NCBI GenBank assembly: GCA_965178585.1
Contig: OZ238267.1
Coordinates: 2,542,001 to 2,606,000 of the forward strand
Direction: 5' to 3'
Length of the DNA stretch: 64,000 bases
Origin: Marifrigoribacter sp965178585
Lineage (GTDB): Bacteria; Bacteroidota; Bacteroidia; Flavobacteriales; Flavobacteriaceae
Below the pieces are notes generated by a model. That model was not told where the DNA came from. It worked only from the letters and a program-made list of their open reading frames with translations, and did not search any database. A program made the position numbers and the translations under genes. Below, piece after piece: positions 26,301 to 34,751 of this stretch. Position 1 is the stretch's first letter. Every line of letters begins with the position of its first letter.

Positions 26301-26333
26301 AAAAAAAGCTGTCCTTAGGACAGCTTTTTTTTT
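26301..26333. terminator. Bidirectional terminator between the FG-GAP gene and the DUF389 gene
   Basis: Near-perfect palindrome: a run of A, then GCTGTCC-TTA-GGACAGC, then a run of nine T. It has A and T tracts on both sides, so it can end both the plus-strand FG-GAP transcript and the long minus-strand pdhA operon. It overlaps the DUF389 stop codon by two bases. Confidence 0.9.
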
Positions 26334-27765
26334 AATATATTATTTGAAGTGTATCTAATTTCAACTTAAACTTCAACCAGTTATTTAATCTTTCAGCATC
26401 TTTTTTCCTGTCTTTTTTAGAATATTTCTTTTCCCAAGAAATGGATAGTACCGGAATTGTATCTGTAGTTTCAAAATTGGTAGTTACTTTATTATAATAG
26501 CTTATTGTTTCAATTTCACTATAATTCATTTTCACTTCTTTACTTATTTCATCAAATTTTAATTCTTTTACTTTTAAGTCAGTAATTTGATTTTCTAAAA
26601 AAAGGATTTTAGCTTCTTTGTCTTTTAATAAAGCTTCATTTTTTTCATATAATTCATCTAAAATGTCAAATTTTAATTTTCCAGATAGTTCTTGAGCCAT
26701 TTGATCACTTTGATCAGCAGCTTGGTAAATCTGAAGGTTAACATCTTTTAAGATACCTTTTTCATTTAATTCTTCTTTCCATCTTTCAATTATTGAATTA
26801 GAAACTAATCGACCAATTAAATAAACTTCTATCTTTTGATTTTCATAATCTTGATTTGATTTTAAAACAACTGTTCCATCATTTTTAATATTTGTAGTAA
26901 CAAATTCTTTAGCTTTATTTTCAAAAACTTGAACTTTCAGAAGATTTAAAAACAATATAACACTCGGAACAATTACAATTACTGCAATAATGGAAGCAAT
27001 TTGAGCAATTCTTTTTCTGCGTTTTGAATTGGCATATTTCACCATTGGAAAACGTAAAATCTTTGCGATTAAAAAGGAAGTTAATGCTATAAAAACAGCA
27101 TTTATTGAAAATAAATATAAGGCTCCTCCTGCATAATTTAAATTACCAACTGCCAATCCATATCCAACGGTGCATAAAGGAGGCATTAAGGCTGTAGCAA
27201 TTGCAACTCCAAATATGACACTTGCCATGGTTCCTTTTTTGGTTACAGCAACAATTAATGCCAACCCACCAAATATTGCTATCAAAACATCTAATATTGT
27301 TGGGTAAGTTCTTGCTAAAAGTTCTGGTGTTTCTTTTGTTAATGGTGAAATCGTAAAATATAAATAAGCAGTAATAACACTTAAGGCAACCATAACCCCT
27401 AAGTTAATTAGAGATTTTTTTAATGTCTCCACATCATTAATCGCAACCGAAAGCCCTAAACCAACAATCGGTCCCATTAGTGGTGAAATTAACATAGCAC
27501 CTATTACAACAGCTGTACTACTAACATTTAAACCTATCGAAGCAACAAAAATGGAGAATATTAAAATCCATGCATTATGTCCTTTAAAGGAGATATCCTT
27601 TTTAACAATTTCAATAGTTGTTTCTCTATCTGTATCATCTCTAATATCTAATAGTTCTTTAAAGAAATTTTTTAATCCTTGCCAAGCAGTCTCCTTTACT
27701 TGATTAAACTCTTTTTCGTTTGAAGTAGGATTCGAACTCTCAACCTTATTATCGTTATTTTCCAT
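26332..27765 (-). CDS. DUF389 (TIGR00341-type) membrane protein
   Basis: A 477-residue protein. Residues about 60-275 hold six or seven hydrophobic helices with the DUF389 signature: VVIGAMLISPLMGPIVGLGLSVAINDVE, then IFGGLALIVAV and GVAIATALMPPLCTVGYGLAVGN. The C-terminal 200 residues are soluble and include a coiled-coil stretch (about 385-425). The family is of unknown function. It is last in the minus-strand run, and its ATG shares one base with the manC stop. It ends at the shared terminator. Family sure; role unknown. Confidence 0.9.
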   Translation of the reverse strand: MENNDNKVESSNPTSNEKEFNQVKETAWQGLKNFFKELLDIRDDTDRETTIEIVKKDISFKGHNAWILIFSIFVASIGLNVSSTAVVIGAMLISPLMGPIVGLGLSVAINDVETLKKSLINLGVMVALSVITAYLYFTISPLTKETPELLARTYPTILDVLIAIFGGLALIVAVTKKGTMASVIFGVAIATALMPPLCTVGYGLAVGNLNYAGGALYLFSINAVFIALTSFLIAKILRFPMVKYANSKRRKRIAQIASIIAVIVIVPSVILFLNLLKVQVFENKAKEFVTTNIKNDGTVVLKSNQDYENQKIEVYLIGRLVSNSIIERWKEELNEKGILKDVNLQIYQAADQSDQMAQELSGKLKFDILDELYEKNEALLKDKEAKILFLENQITDLKVKELKFDEISKEVKMNYSEIETISYYNKVTTNFETTDTIPVLSISWEKKYSKKDRKKDAERLNNWLKFKLKLDTLQIIY

Positions 27766-28856
27766 TATAAGTATTTATTAGTATACTTTTTATTAATATC
27801 TGTAAGCAAACTTTTTATTTCTTGTTCTTTCTCTTTGGGATAAATCATTAACACATCATCCTTATCAACTACAATAAAATCTTTTATACTATCTAAAACT
27901 ACTAACTTTTCTTTAGATGTAAATATCATATTTCCAGAAGAATCTTTTAAATGAGTTTTCGCCCTAACTATTGCATTATTATTTTCATCTTTTTCTAATT
28001 TATCATGTAATGCTCCCCAAGTACCCAAATCATTCCAATCAAAAGAGGCCTTCTTTACAAAAACATCATCCGATTTTTCTAGAATACCATAATCTATTGA
28101 AGTGTTTTCTGATTTCTCATAATTTTCCAGCACAAAACTTCTTTCATCAGATGTGTTTAAATTTTCAAAACCTGAAGAAAACAATTCATACATTTCTGGT
28201 AAATATTTTTTAAACGAATTGATTATACTATCTACACTCCAAATAAAGATACCAGCATTCCAAAGAAAATTACCGTTTTCAATAAAATGTTTTGCAGTGT
28301 TATAATCTGGCTTTTCTCTAAATTGTTTTACCCTTTTAACAGTTTCAACATCATTTTTATCATATTCAATATAACCAAACCCAGTATTTGGGAAAGTAGG
28401 TTTAATTCCTAAAGTCAATAGTTTATTCTCATTAAAACAAGACTTAAATCCTGATTCCACATCTTTTAAAAAAGAAACTTCATCCTCTATCCAATGATCA
28501 CTTGGTGCAACTAACATCATTGCATTTGGATCAATTTTTTGAATTTTCAAAGCAGAAAGTAAAATACAAGGAGCTGTATTTCGCATTGCTGGCTCTAACA
28601 CAACTTGATTAGATTTAATGCTAGGTAATTGTTCTAATACAATATCAATATATCTATCATTAGTAAGTATATTAATATTGTTAGCAGGAATTAGTTGTTC
28701 TAATCTAGAAAATGTTTTTTGCAACAAAGTCTGTCCACTTCCCAACATATCATGAAACTGCTTTGGGAATTCTGTTGTACTCACTGGCCAGAAACGAGAA
28801 CCAATACCACCTGCCATTATCACTGCATAATAATTCTTACTATCTAATTGGTGCAT
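27765..28856 (-). CDS. manC: Mannose-1-phosphate guanylyltransferase
   Basis: A 363-residue nucleotidyltransferase that makes GDP-mannose from mannose-1-phosphate and GTP. The pyrophosphorylase loop is VIMAGGIGSRFWPVS (13-27) with FPKQFH, and APSDHW, GFGYIEY, EKPD and NAGIFIW follow. It has only the transferase half, without the C-terminal isomerase domain of bifunctional types. It starts 70 bases after sprT and overlaps the DUF389 start by one base. GDP-mannose feeds surface glycan and protein glycosylation. Very secure. Confidence 0.95.
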   Translation of the reverse strand: MHQLDSKNYYAVIMAGGIGSRFWPVSTTEFPKQFHDMLGSGQTLLQKTFSRLEQLIPANNINILTNDRYIDIVLEQLPSIKSNQVVLEPAMRNTAPCILLSALKIQKIDPNAMMLVAPSDHWIEDEVSFLKDVESGFKSCFNENKLLTLGIKPTFPNTGFGYIEYDKNDVETVKRVKQFREKPDYNTAKHFIENGNFLWNAGIFIWSVDSIINSFKKYLPEMYELFSSGFENLNTSDERSFVLENYEKSENTSIDYGILEKSDDVFVKKASFDWNDLGTWGALHDKLEKDENNNAIVRAKTHLKDSSGNMIFTSKEKLVVLDSIKDFIVVDKDDVLMIYPKEKEQEIKSLLTDINKKYTNKYL

Positions 28857-28926
28857 TTTTTGTTTGTTTTATAATCTATACTAATAGATAAATGAAATCA
28901 ACCCTTCAATTTATCTTTGAAATCCT

Positions 28927-29520
28927 CTAAAGAAATTCAACTTCAGCATTTGGGTTAAATAAGTAGATTTTACCGGTAGCAATTTCTAAACATTCATACC
29001 TTTTAACGCGCTTTTTACCTCTTTTAAATACTTTCCCGTTATAAAGTCTAAATCTTCCACCCAAAGGTATTTCAAAGATATAATTTTTATCATTGGGAGC
29101 ATCATATTCTTTTAAAGCTAAAGAAAGTTTTTCATCGGTATCACTACTTGCTCTTGGATTTTTAAAATGTACTGCCAAAAAAGGCAATAATTGCATTGGA
29201 AATATTTCCGGTCTCAAATAGGGCAACATCAATTGTTGAAAAGTATGTTTCCATTCTAAACCGTGAGGTTTTATCATCCTTCCATATTTTTTAAAAGCAA
29301 TTAAATGTGCTATTTCATGGATCAATGTAATTAAAAAACGGTAGGAATTTAAATTTGAATTAACGGTTATTTGATGCTGACCATTAGGCATTTTACGATA
29401 ATCCCCATGACGCGTAACTCGTTCGTTTACAATTTTAAGGTAAATATTATGTGAAGTAATTAATTGAAAAACAGAAGCAACAGAAGCTGGTGGTATATAT
29501 TTTTCAAGAGTTTTGGGCAT
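28927..29520 (-). CDS. SprT-like zinc metalloprotease-fold protein
   Basis: A 197-residue protein with TLIHEIAHLIAF (zinc ligands H68 and H72, catalytic E69) and a downstream GLEWKHTFQQLM that supplies a third ligand (probably H92), the SprT/Spartan pattern. The C-terminal part (about 145-197: GGRFRLYNGKVFKRGKKRVKRYECLE) is basic, as in SprT zinc-ribbon-like tails, but lacks cysteines except one. Spartan relatives cleave DNA-protein crosslinks in eukaryotes; the bacterial role is unclear. Eight bases separate it from the SDR gene upstream. Confidence 0.9.
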   Translation of the reverse strand: MPKTLEKYIPPASVASVFQLITSHNIYLKIVNERVTRHGDYRKMPNGQHQITVNSNLNSYRFLITLIHEIAHLIAFKKYGRMIKPHGLEWKHTFQQLMLPYLRPEIFPMQLLPFLAVHFKNPRASSDTDEKLSLALKEYDAPNDKNYIFEIPLGGRFRLYNGKVFKRGKKRVKRYECLEIATGKIYLFNPNAEVEFL

Positions 29521-29528
29521 TGCTTACA

Positions 29529-30209
29529 TTATGGAGTCGAACTAGAAACTTGCAATACCTTCCCATTATACATTTTTTGTCCTGAAAGTGAAAATTGCAT
29601 AATATATTCGGCCATTTCTTCAGCTGTAACATTCGCCTTATATCCAGGAAAAGCTTCTTCTAACATTTCTGTTTGAACTGCTCCCAATGCTAAAACATTA
29701 AATGAAGGACCTGTATCTTTATATTCTTCTGCAAGTAATTCTGTTAACGTAATTAAAGCTCCTTTACTACTACTATAAGCACTTAACCCTGGAAACTTCA
29801 TGCTTCCTTGAATTCCGCCCATACTACTAATATTAACTACATGTCCTTCTTTTTTCATAAAAGGAAGTATAGCCTTAGTTAAAGCCGCAGCTCCAAAAAC
29901 ATTTACATCATAAACACTAATAAAATCATCTATGGATGTTTTAGCAAAAGGTTTATTTATAAGAGAACCAGAATTATTAATTAAGACATCTACTTGTTTC
30001 CAATTTTCTTTTACAAATTTGGAAACCGTTTTAATGTCTTTAGAATCTGTTATATCAAAAGGAAAAATAGTACAACCCTCAAGATTTATACTTGAAATAG
30101 GTGCAGAATTTCTAGAAAGTGATAATACATTATAACCAGCATCTGTAAATAACTGAACCAACTCATATCCTATTCCTCTACTCGTCCCAGTAATTATAAC
30201 ATTCTTCAT
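29529..30209 (-). CDS. Short-chain dehydrogenase/reductase
   Basis: A 226-residue Rossmann oxidoreductase. The cofactor loop is ITGTSRGIGYEL (6-17), then INNSG (about 80) and the catalytic NISSMGG...SAYSSSKGAL (Ser, Tyr, Lys). The substrate is not predictable. It begins immediately after the E2 stop codon with no spacing and is followed by sprT after 8 bases, so it is clearly within the pdhA operon. Family very secure; substrate unknown. Confidence 0.92.
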   Translation of the reverse strand: MKNVIITGTSRGIGYELVQLFTDAGYNVLSLSRNSAPISSINLEGCTIFPFDITDSKDIKTVSKFVKENWKQVDVLINNSGSLINKPFAKTSIDDFISVYDVNVFGAAALTKAILPFMKKEGHVVNISSMGGIQGSMKFPGLSAYSSSKGALITLTELLAEEYKDTGPSFNVLALGAVQTEMLEEAFPGYKANVTAEEMAEYIMQFSLSGQKMYNGKVLQVSSSTP

Positions 30210-31799
30210 CTATACAAACATGGTTACTGGATTTTCTACATATTTTCTAAACGTCTGTAAAAATGCAGCTCCAGTAGCTCCATCTACAGTTCTATGATCA
30301 CAAGCCAATGTAACCGTCATAGTATTTCCAACAGCAATCTGACCATTTTTAACAACAGGTTTTTGAACAATTGCTCCCACTGACAATATTGCAGAATTTG
30401 GTTGATTAATTATGGAAGTAAACTCTTTAATACCAAACATTCCTAGATTAGAAACGGTAAAAGTACTTCCTTCCATTTCTTGTGGAGTTAACTTTTTATT
30501 TCTAGCTTTTCCAGCAAGATCTTTAACATTTGACCCTATTTGACTGTAAGTCATCTGATCCGCAAATTTTAAAACAGGAACTAAAAGACCATCATCAACT
30601 GCAACAGCAACTCCAATATGTATATGTTTAGCAATTAATGTAGAAGTATCTGTCCAATGAGAGTTAACCTTAGGATGTTTACGTAATGCCATTGCACTTG
30701 CTTTAACAACCATATCATTATAGGAAACTTTCACATCTGGATCTGAATTAATTGCTGCTCTAGCAGAAATAGCATTATCCATATCCAACTCGATGGTTAA
30801 ATAATAATGAGGTGCCATAAATTTCGATTCGCCTAAACGCTTAGCAATTACCTTACGCATTTGCGAATTTTTCACCTCTTCAAAACTTTCTTCTCCTACA
30901 GGAGCATACGCTTGAACAACTGTTGAAACGGGTTGATAATTCTCAATATCACGTTTTATAATCCGACCGTTTTCTCCAGACCCTCTTACCTGTGAAAGAT
31001 TAATTCCTTTTTCTTCAGCAAGTTTTTTTGCTAAAGGTGAAATAAATATTCTAACATTATCAGAAGTTGAAATAGTCGTTAATGCTTTTGGGGTTTCAAT
31101 TTTAGGTTCAACCAATAATGGAGCTACTTTTTCAACTTCTACCTTTTCAACTGAAGTATTTCCTCCAGAAGAATAACTATCTAGAATTCCTGTAACATCT
31201 GTTCCTTTGGGTCCTATTATTGCAAGAACCGAGTCTACTAAGGCAGTTTCTCCCTCTTTTATTCCTATCTCTAAAAGAACACCAGAATAAAAAGATTCGA
31301 ACTCCATAGTAGCCTTATCGGTTTCTATTTCAGCTAAAATATCTCCTTCCTCTACAGTATCTCCTTCTTTTTTATTCCAAGTTGCAACAGTCCCTTCTTC
31401 CATGGTATCACTTAAGCGAGGCATCGTTATAACCTCAACACCATCAGGAATTGTTATAGAATTACTTTTAGTTTCAACTTCAGGTTCACTCACTGTCTCT
31501 TTTTTACTATCAACTGAAATAGGATTATCATTCCCTTTTAAAAATGAAGAAATGTCTTCATCTTTATCACCAATGATTGCCAAAAGCACATCAACAGGAG
31601 CAGTTTCTCCTTCTTGAATCCCAATATGAAGTAACGTACCTTCATTAAAAGATTCAAACTCCATAGTTGCTTTATCGGTTTCAATTTCAGCTAAAATATC
31701 ACCTTCAGATACTTTATCGCCAACTTTAAAAAGCCATTTTGCAACAGTTCCTTCCTCCATGGTGTCGCTTAAACGCGGCATATTAATCACTTCTGCCAT
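30210..31799 (-). CDS. pdhC: Pyruvate dehydrogenase complex E2, dihydrolipoamide acetyltransferase
   Basis: A 529-residue E2 with two lipoyl domains (1-78 and about 122-197), each carrying the modified lysine in EIETDKATMEFES (K43 and K162). A Pro/Val-rich linker leads to a peripheral-subunit-binding domain (FISPLAKKLAEEKGI...GSGENGRIIKRDIE, about 255-292) and the catalytic domain, ending with HRTVDGATGAAFLQTF. It accepts the acetyl group from E1 and passes it to CoA. It lies 5 bases after pdhA. E1-beta and E3 are not here. LipB at 60141 can supply the octanoyl precursor of its lipoyl groups. Confidence 0.96.
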   Translation of the reverse strand: MAEVINMPRLSDTMEEGTVAKWLFKVGDKVSEGDILAEIETDKATMEFESFNEGTLLHIGIQEGETAPVDVLLAIIGDKDEDISSFLKGNDNPISVDSKKETVSEPEVETKSNSITIPDGVEVITMPRLSDTMEEGTVATWNKKEGDTVEEGDILAEIETDKATMEFESFYSGVLLEIGIKEGETALVDSVLAIIGPKGTDVTGILDSYSSGGNTSVEKVEVEKVAPLLVEPKIETPKALTTISTSDNVRIFISPLAKKLAEEKGINLSQVRGSGENGRIIKRDIENYQPVSTVVQAYAPVGEESFEEVKNSQMRKVIAKRLGESKFMAPHYYLTIELDMDNAISARAAINSDPDVKVSYNDMVVKASAMALRKHPKVNSHWTDTSTLIAKHIHIGVAVAVDDGLLVPVLKFADQMTYSQIGSNVKDLAGKARNKKLTPQEMEGSTFTVSNLGMFGIKEFTSIINQPNSAILSVGAIVQKPVVKNGQIAVGNTMTVTLACDHRTVDGATGAAFLQTFRKYVENPVTMFV

Positions 31800-31804
31800 A
31801 TCAA

Positions 31805-32803
31805 TTATAATTTATGTGATAAAAAAGGATAATCTTCTTGTTCATATACTGCATCGTACATGACATTTTTTTTTGGATAAGGAGAATCTTCAGCAAATTG
31901 TTCACATTCACTAACCAATTCTTTAACTCTCTTATCTATAATATCTAACTGCTTTTGAGTTGCATATTTTTTATCTAAAATCACCTTTTTCACATACGAT
32001 ATTGGATCATCTTCTTGCTTTTCAGCAACCTCTTCTTTTGTACGATAATGCTGTGCATCACTCATAGAGTGACCTCTAAAACGATAGGTTCTTAATTCTA
32101 AAAACGTAGGACCGTTTCCTTTTCTAGCTCTTTGTATTGCTTCATCTAAAGCTTCTGCAACTTCTTCTGGTTTCATTCCATCTACAGCTTTACAAGGCAT
32201 ATCATAGGCTAATCCCATTTTCCATATCTCAGAATGATTTGCTGTTCTTTCAACAGAAGTTCCCATTGCATACCCATTGTTTTCAACACAAAAAACTACT
32301 GGTAAATTCCAAAGCATTGCTAAATTCATAGTTTCATGAAGCGAACCTTGACGCATAGCTCCATCACCCATAAAAGTTAATGTAACCGCATCACTATTAA
32401 AATATTTATCAGCAAATGCTAATCCTGCTCCTAATGGAATTTGGCCTCCAACAATTCCATGACCTCCATAAAAACGATGTTCTTTTGAAAATATATGCAT
32501 AGAACCTCCTAAGCCTTTAGATGTCCCTGTACTTTTACCATACAATTCTGCCATTACTCTTTTAGGATCTACTCCCATACCAATAGGTTGGACATGGTTT
32601 CTATAAGCAGTAATCATCTTATCCTTGGTAAGATCCATCACATGAAGTGCACCAGCTAAAATAGCTTCTTGGCCATTATATAAATGAAGAAATCCTCTGA
32701 CTTTTTGTTTTATATAAACTTGAGCAAGCTTATCTTCAAACTTTCTCCAGAAGTACATGTTCTCGTACCAATCTAAATATGTTTTTTTTGTAATTCTTTT
32801 CAT
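31805..32803 (-). CDS. pdhA: Pyruvate dehydrogenase E1 component, alpha subunit
   Basis: A 332-residue E1-alpha that uses thiamine diphosphate to decarboxylate pyruvate. Visible are GFLHLYNGQEAI, ITAYRNH, GGSMHIFS...GGHGIVGGQIPLGAG, the ThDP motif GDGAMRQGSLHE...VFCVENNGYAM, and the regulatory-loop stretch YRFRGHSMSDAQHYR. Length is normal. It heads the minus-strand run pdhA-pdhC-SDR-sprT-manC-DUF389. A good TTG-N18-TATTTTTG promoter lies about 47 bases upstream. The E1-beta subunit must be encoded elsewhere, as I recall for relatives. Confidence 0.96.
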   Translation of the reverse strand: MKRITKKTYLDWYENMYFWRKFEDKLAQVYIKQKVRGFLHLYNGQEAILAGALHVMDLTKDKMITAYRNHVQPIGMGVDPKRVMAELYGKSTGTSKGLGGSMHIFSKEHRFYGGHGIVGGQIPLGAGLAFADKYFNSDAVTLTFMGDGAMRQGSLHETMNLAMLWNLPVVFCVENNGYAMGTSVERTANHSEIWKMGLAYDMPCKAVDGMKPEEVAEALDEAIQRARKGNGPTFLELRTYRFRGHSMSDAQHYRTKEEVAEKQEDDPISYVKKVILDKKYATQKQLDIIDKRVKELVSECEQFAEDSPYPKKNVMYDAVYEQEDYPFLSHKL

Positions 32804-32849
32804 AATGTTTACACTATTACAGGTTTAGGTAAATTTATTGCATAGCTGA

Positions 32850-32878
32850 CAAAAATACTATATTATTAGGTTCTACAA
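32850..32878 (-). promoter_or_regulatory. Promoter of the pdhA operon (TTG-N18-TATTTTTG)
   Basis: On the minus strand, TTG (32878-32876) is followed after 18 bases by TATTTTTG (32857-32850), matching both parts of the Bacteroidota -33/-7 consensus. It lies about 47 bases before the pdhA ATG. The rest of the 183-base gap between cdd and pdhA shows nothing else. Confidence 0.65.
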
Positions 32879-32986
32879 AACTATAAATCTGAAAAGAATA
32901 GGATTTACTCAAACCTATTAATCGCAGGTTATCAAACTATTACAATTTGTAAGAGATAATATCTAAAATAGAAGAATAAAATAGAA

Positions 32987-33469
32987 TTACAAAAATGAGC
33001 TATCAAAGATAAGTGGTAATAAATCTTTAACTGAATTTGCCTTAACCACTTTTCCAGTTTCACCCATAAAATAAATTTCAATAGAAGGCTCTTGTTTCAC
33101 TTCGTATTCTGCCAAAACCTGTCTACAAGCTCCACAAGGCGGAACAGGAGTAGTCATTTTATTTTTTAAAGATCTAGCCGTAATTGCCATAGAAACAATA
33201 GTAGCATTTGGTTGTTGAGAACCTACATGAAATACTGCAACTCGTTCTGCACACAAACCTGAGGGATAAGCAGCATTTTCTTGATTATTACCAGTAATTA
33301 TTTCTCCAGAATCTAATTTTAGAGCTGCACCAACCTTAAAAAGTGAATAAGGCGCATAAGCATTTTCACGTGCTTCATGCGCCTTATTCATTAATTCTTG
33401 AATCGAAATAGGAAGCTCTGAAACAGAATCAAAGACTTCTAAATTAATTTCGATTTTAATATTTTTCAC
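32987..33469 (-). CDS. cdd: Cytidine deaminase
   Basis: A 160-residue homotetramer-type cytidine deaminase that turns cytidine into uridine. The zinc site is SGLCAERVAVF (Cys, catalytic Glu) and PVPPCGACRQVL (two Cys). YAPYSLFKVGAAL is the usual substrate-side motif. It lies 6 bases after porV, so this salvage enzyme is probably transcribed with the T9SS genes porU-porV, an arrangement I recall from other Flavobacteriaceae. Very secure. Confidence 0.96.
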   Translation of the reverse strand: MKNIKIEINLEVFDSVSELPISIQELMNKAHEARENAYAPYSLFKVGAALKLDSGEIITGNNQENAAYPSGLCAERVAVFHVGSQQPNATIVSMAITARSLKNKMTTPVPPCGACRQVLAEYEVKQEPSIEIYFMGETGKVVKANSVKDLLPLIFDSSFL

Positions 33470-33475
33470 TAGCTT

Positions 33476-34717
33476 CTAGTATTCATCATATTCATCTCCA
33501 AAACTAAACGTTAAACCAAAACGAAGTGTACCTTCTAATGGGCTAATTACATTAGATGTAGAGATTAAATAAGAAATATCAATATTAATAGTTGTATACT
33601 TAAATCCAGCTCCTAAAGAGAAATATTGTCTTGCTCCTTTAGTTGGGTTTTCATTAAAATAACCTGTTCTAAAAGCAAATACATCTCTAAACCAATACTC
33701 AGCACCTATAGCCCAAGTGAACTCTTGAAGTTCTTCACTAAAACCATTAGGAGCATCTCCAAATGATTGAAACATTCCTTTAAAGAAACTAACATCATTT
33801 TCTTTTCCTAAATATACCGCATCACTGTTGATTGCAACTTCACCATCTTCAGGATCAAACTCACCATTTCCGTTTTCATCTATAAATTCTGTTCCTCTAA
33901 TAGGTGGAGTTGGCACTAATAATTTATTGAATTCTACATTTAAACCAATTTTATTATATTCATCTAAAATAAAATCAAATCCACCTCCAAAAGCAAGGTT
34001 TGTAGGTAAATTACTTTCTTGACCTACTTCATCATATTTTAATTTTGGTCCAATATTAGATATATTTATACCTGCTCTCCAACGTCCGTCAAAACTACTC
34101 ATAGGAATTTCTTCACTTTGATAATATGCAGAAACATCAACCGCAAATGAACTTGCTGCTGTTGCATCTTCTATAGCTGTTTGTAGTTTTAAATCTGATC
34201 TTATATACCTACCAGTAACCCCCATTGCAAATCGATCACTTAATCTTAAAGAATAAGTAACATCAAATAACATTTCATTTGGTTTTACAATTAATGGCTC
34301 CTGCTCAATTGTTTCTCTTAGTTCTATCTCTCCACTACTAAAATATCTAAAACTTGCTGCAACTGCACTACGTTCATTCAACCTATTATAATAGGTTAGG
34401 TTTCCTAAAAACACATCATTTACTAATTTTCCTAAATAAGGAGTATAAGTAACTCCAATTCCTTGTTTAACTAGTGCAAAAGCAGATTTGGACGGATTCC
34501 ATTGTTGTGAAAAAGCATCTGCTGAAGTAGCTACTCCAATATCTGCCATACCAGCAGCTCTGGCATCTGCTCCAATTAATATAAATGGAACACCGGTTGT
34601 AATTGGATTTAAATATGGGTTGTCCCAGTTTGGATTATTAGGTACTATAATTGTCTCTTGTGCATTGATATTAAAGGCAATCATCCCCAATAATGCTAAT
34701 AATAATATTTTTTTCAT
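33476..34717 (-). CDS. porV: Type IX secretion outer-membrane protein PorV (LptO)
   Basis: A 413-residue outer-membrane beta-barrel. The signal peptide ends NINAQ (about 20). PFILIGADARAAGMADIGVATSADAFSQQWNPSK near 45-80 is the FadL/PorV-family start, and the last strands end in LRFGLTFSFGDE. In characterised systems PorV forms the attachment complex with PorU and collects cargo from the SprA translocon. It follows porU by 34 bases and precedes cdd by 6. Very secure from sequence and context. Confidence 0.95.
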   Translation of the reverse strand: MKKILLLALLGMIAFNINAQETIIVPNNPNWDNPYLNPITTGVPFILIGADARAAGMADIGVATSADAFSQQWNPSKSAFALVKQGIGVTYTPYLGKLVNDVFLGNLTYYNRLNERSAVAASFRYFSSGEIELRETIEQEPLIVKPNEMLFDVTYSLRLSDRFAMGVTGRYIRSDLKLQTAIEDATAASSFAVDVSAYYQSEEIPMSSFDGRWRAGINISNIGPKLKYDEVGQESNLPTNLAFGGGFDFILDEYNKIGLNVEFNKLLVPTPPIRGTEFIDENGNGEFDPEDGEVAINSDAVYLGKENDVSFFKGMFQSFGDAPNGFSEELQEFTWAIGAEYWFRDVFAFRTGYFNENPTKGARQYFSLGAGFKYTTINIDISYLISTSNVISPLEGTLRFGLTFSFGDEYDEY

Positions 34718-34733
34718 TTAGTAAAAATTTTTA

Positions 34734-34741
34734 CAAATATA
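34734..34741 (-). promoter_or_regulatory. Candidate internal -7 element before porV
   Basis: TATATTTG on the minus strand, in the 34-base porU-porV gap and 16 bases before the porV ATG. Next to it is the 14-base palindrome GTAAAAATTTTTAC (34721-34734). It may allow porV-cdd expression apart from porU. Confidence 0.35.
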
Positions 34742-34751
34742 AATTTAATTT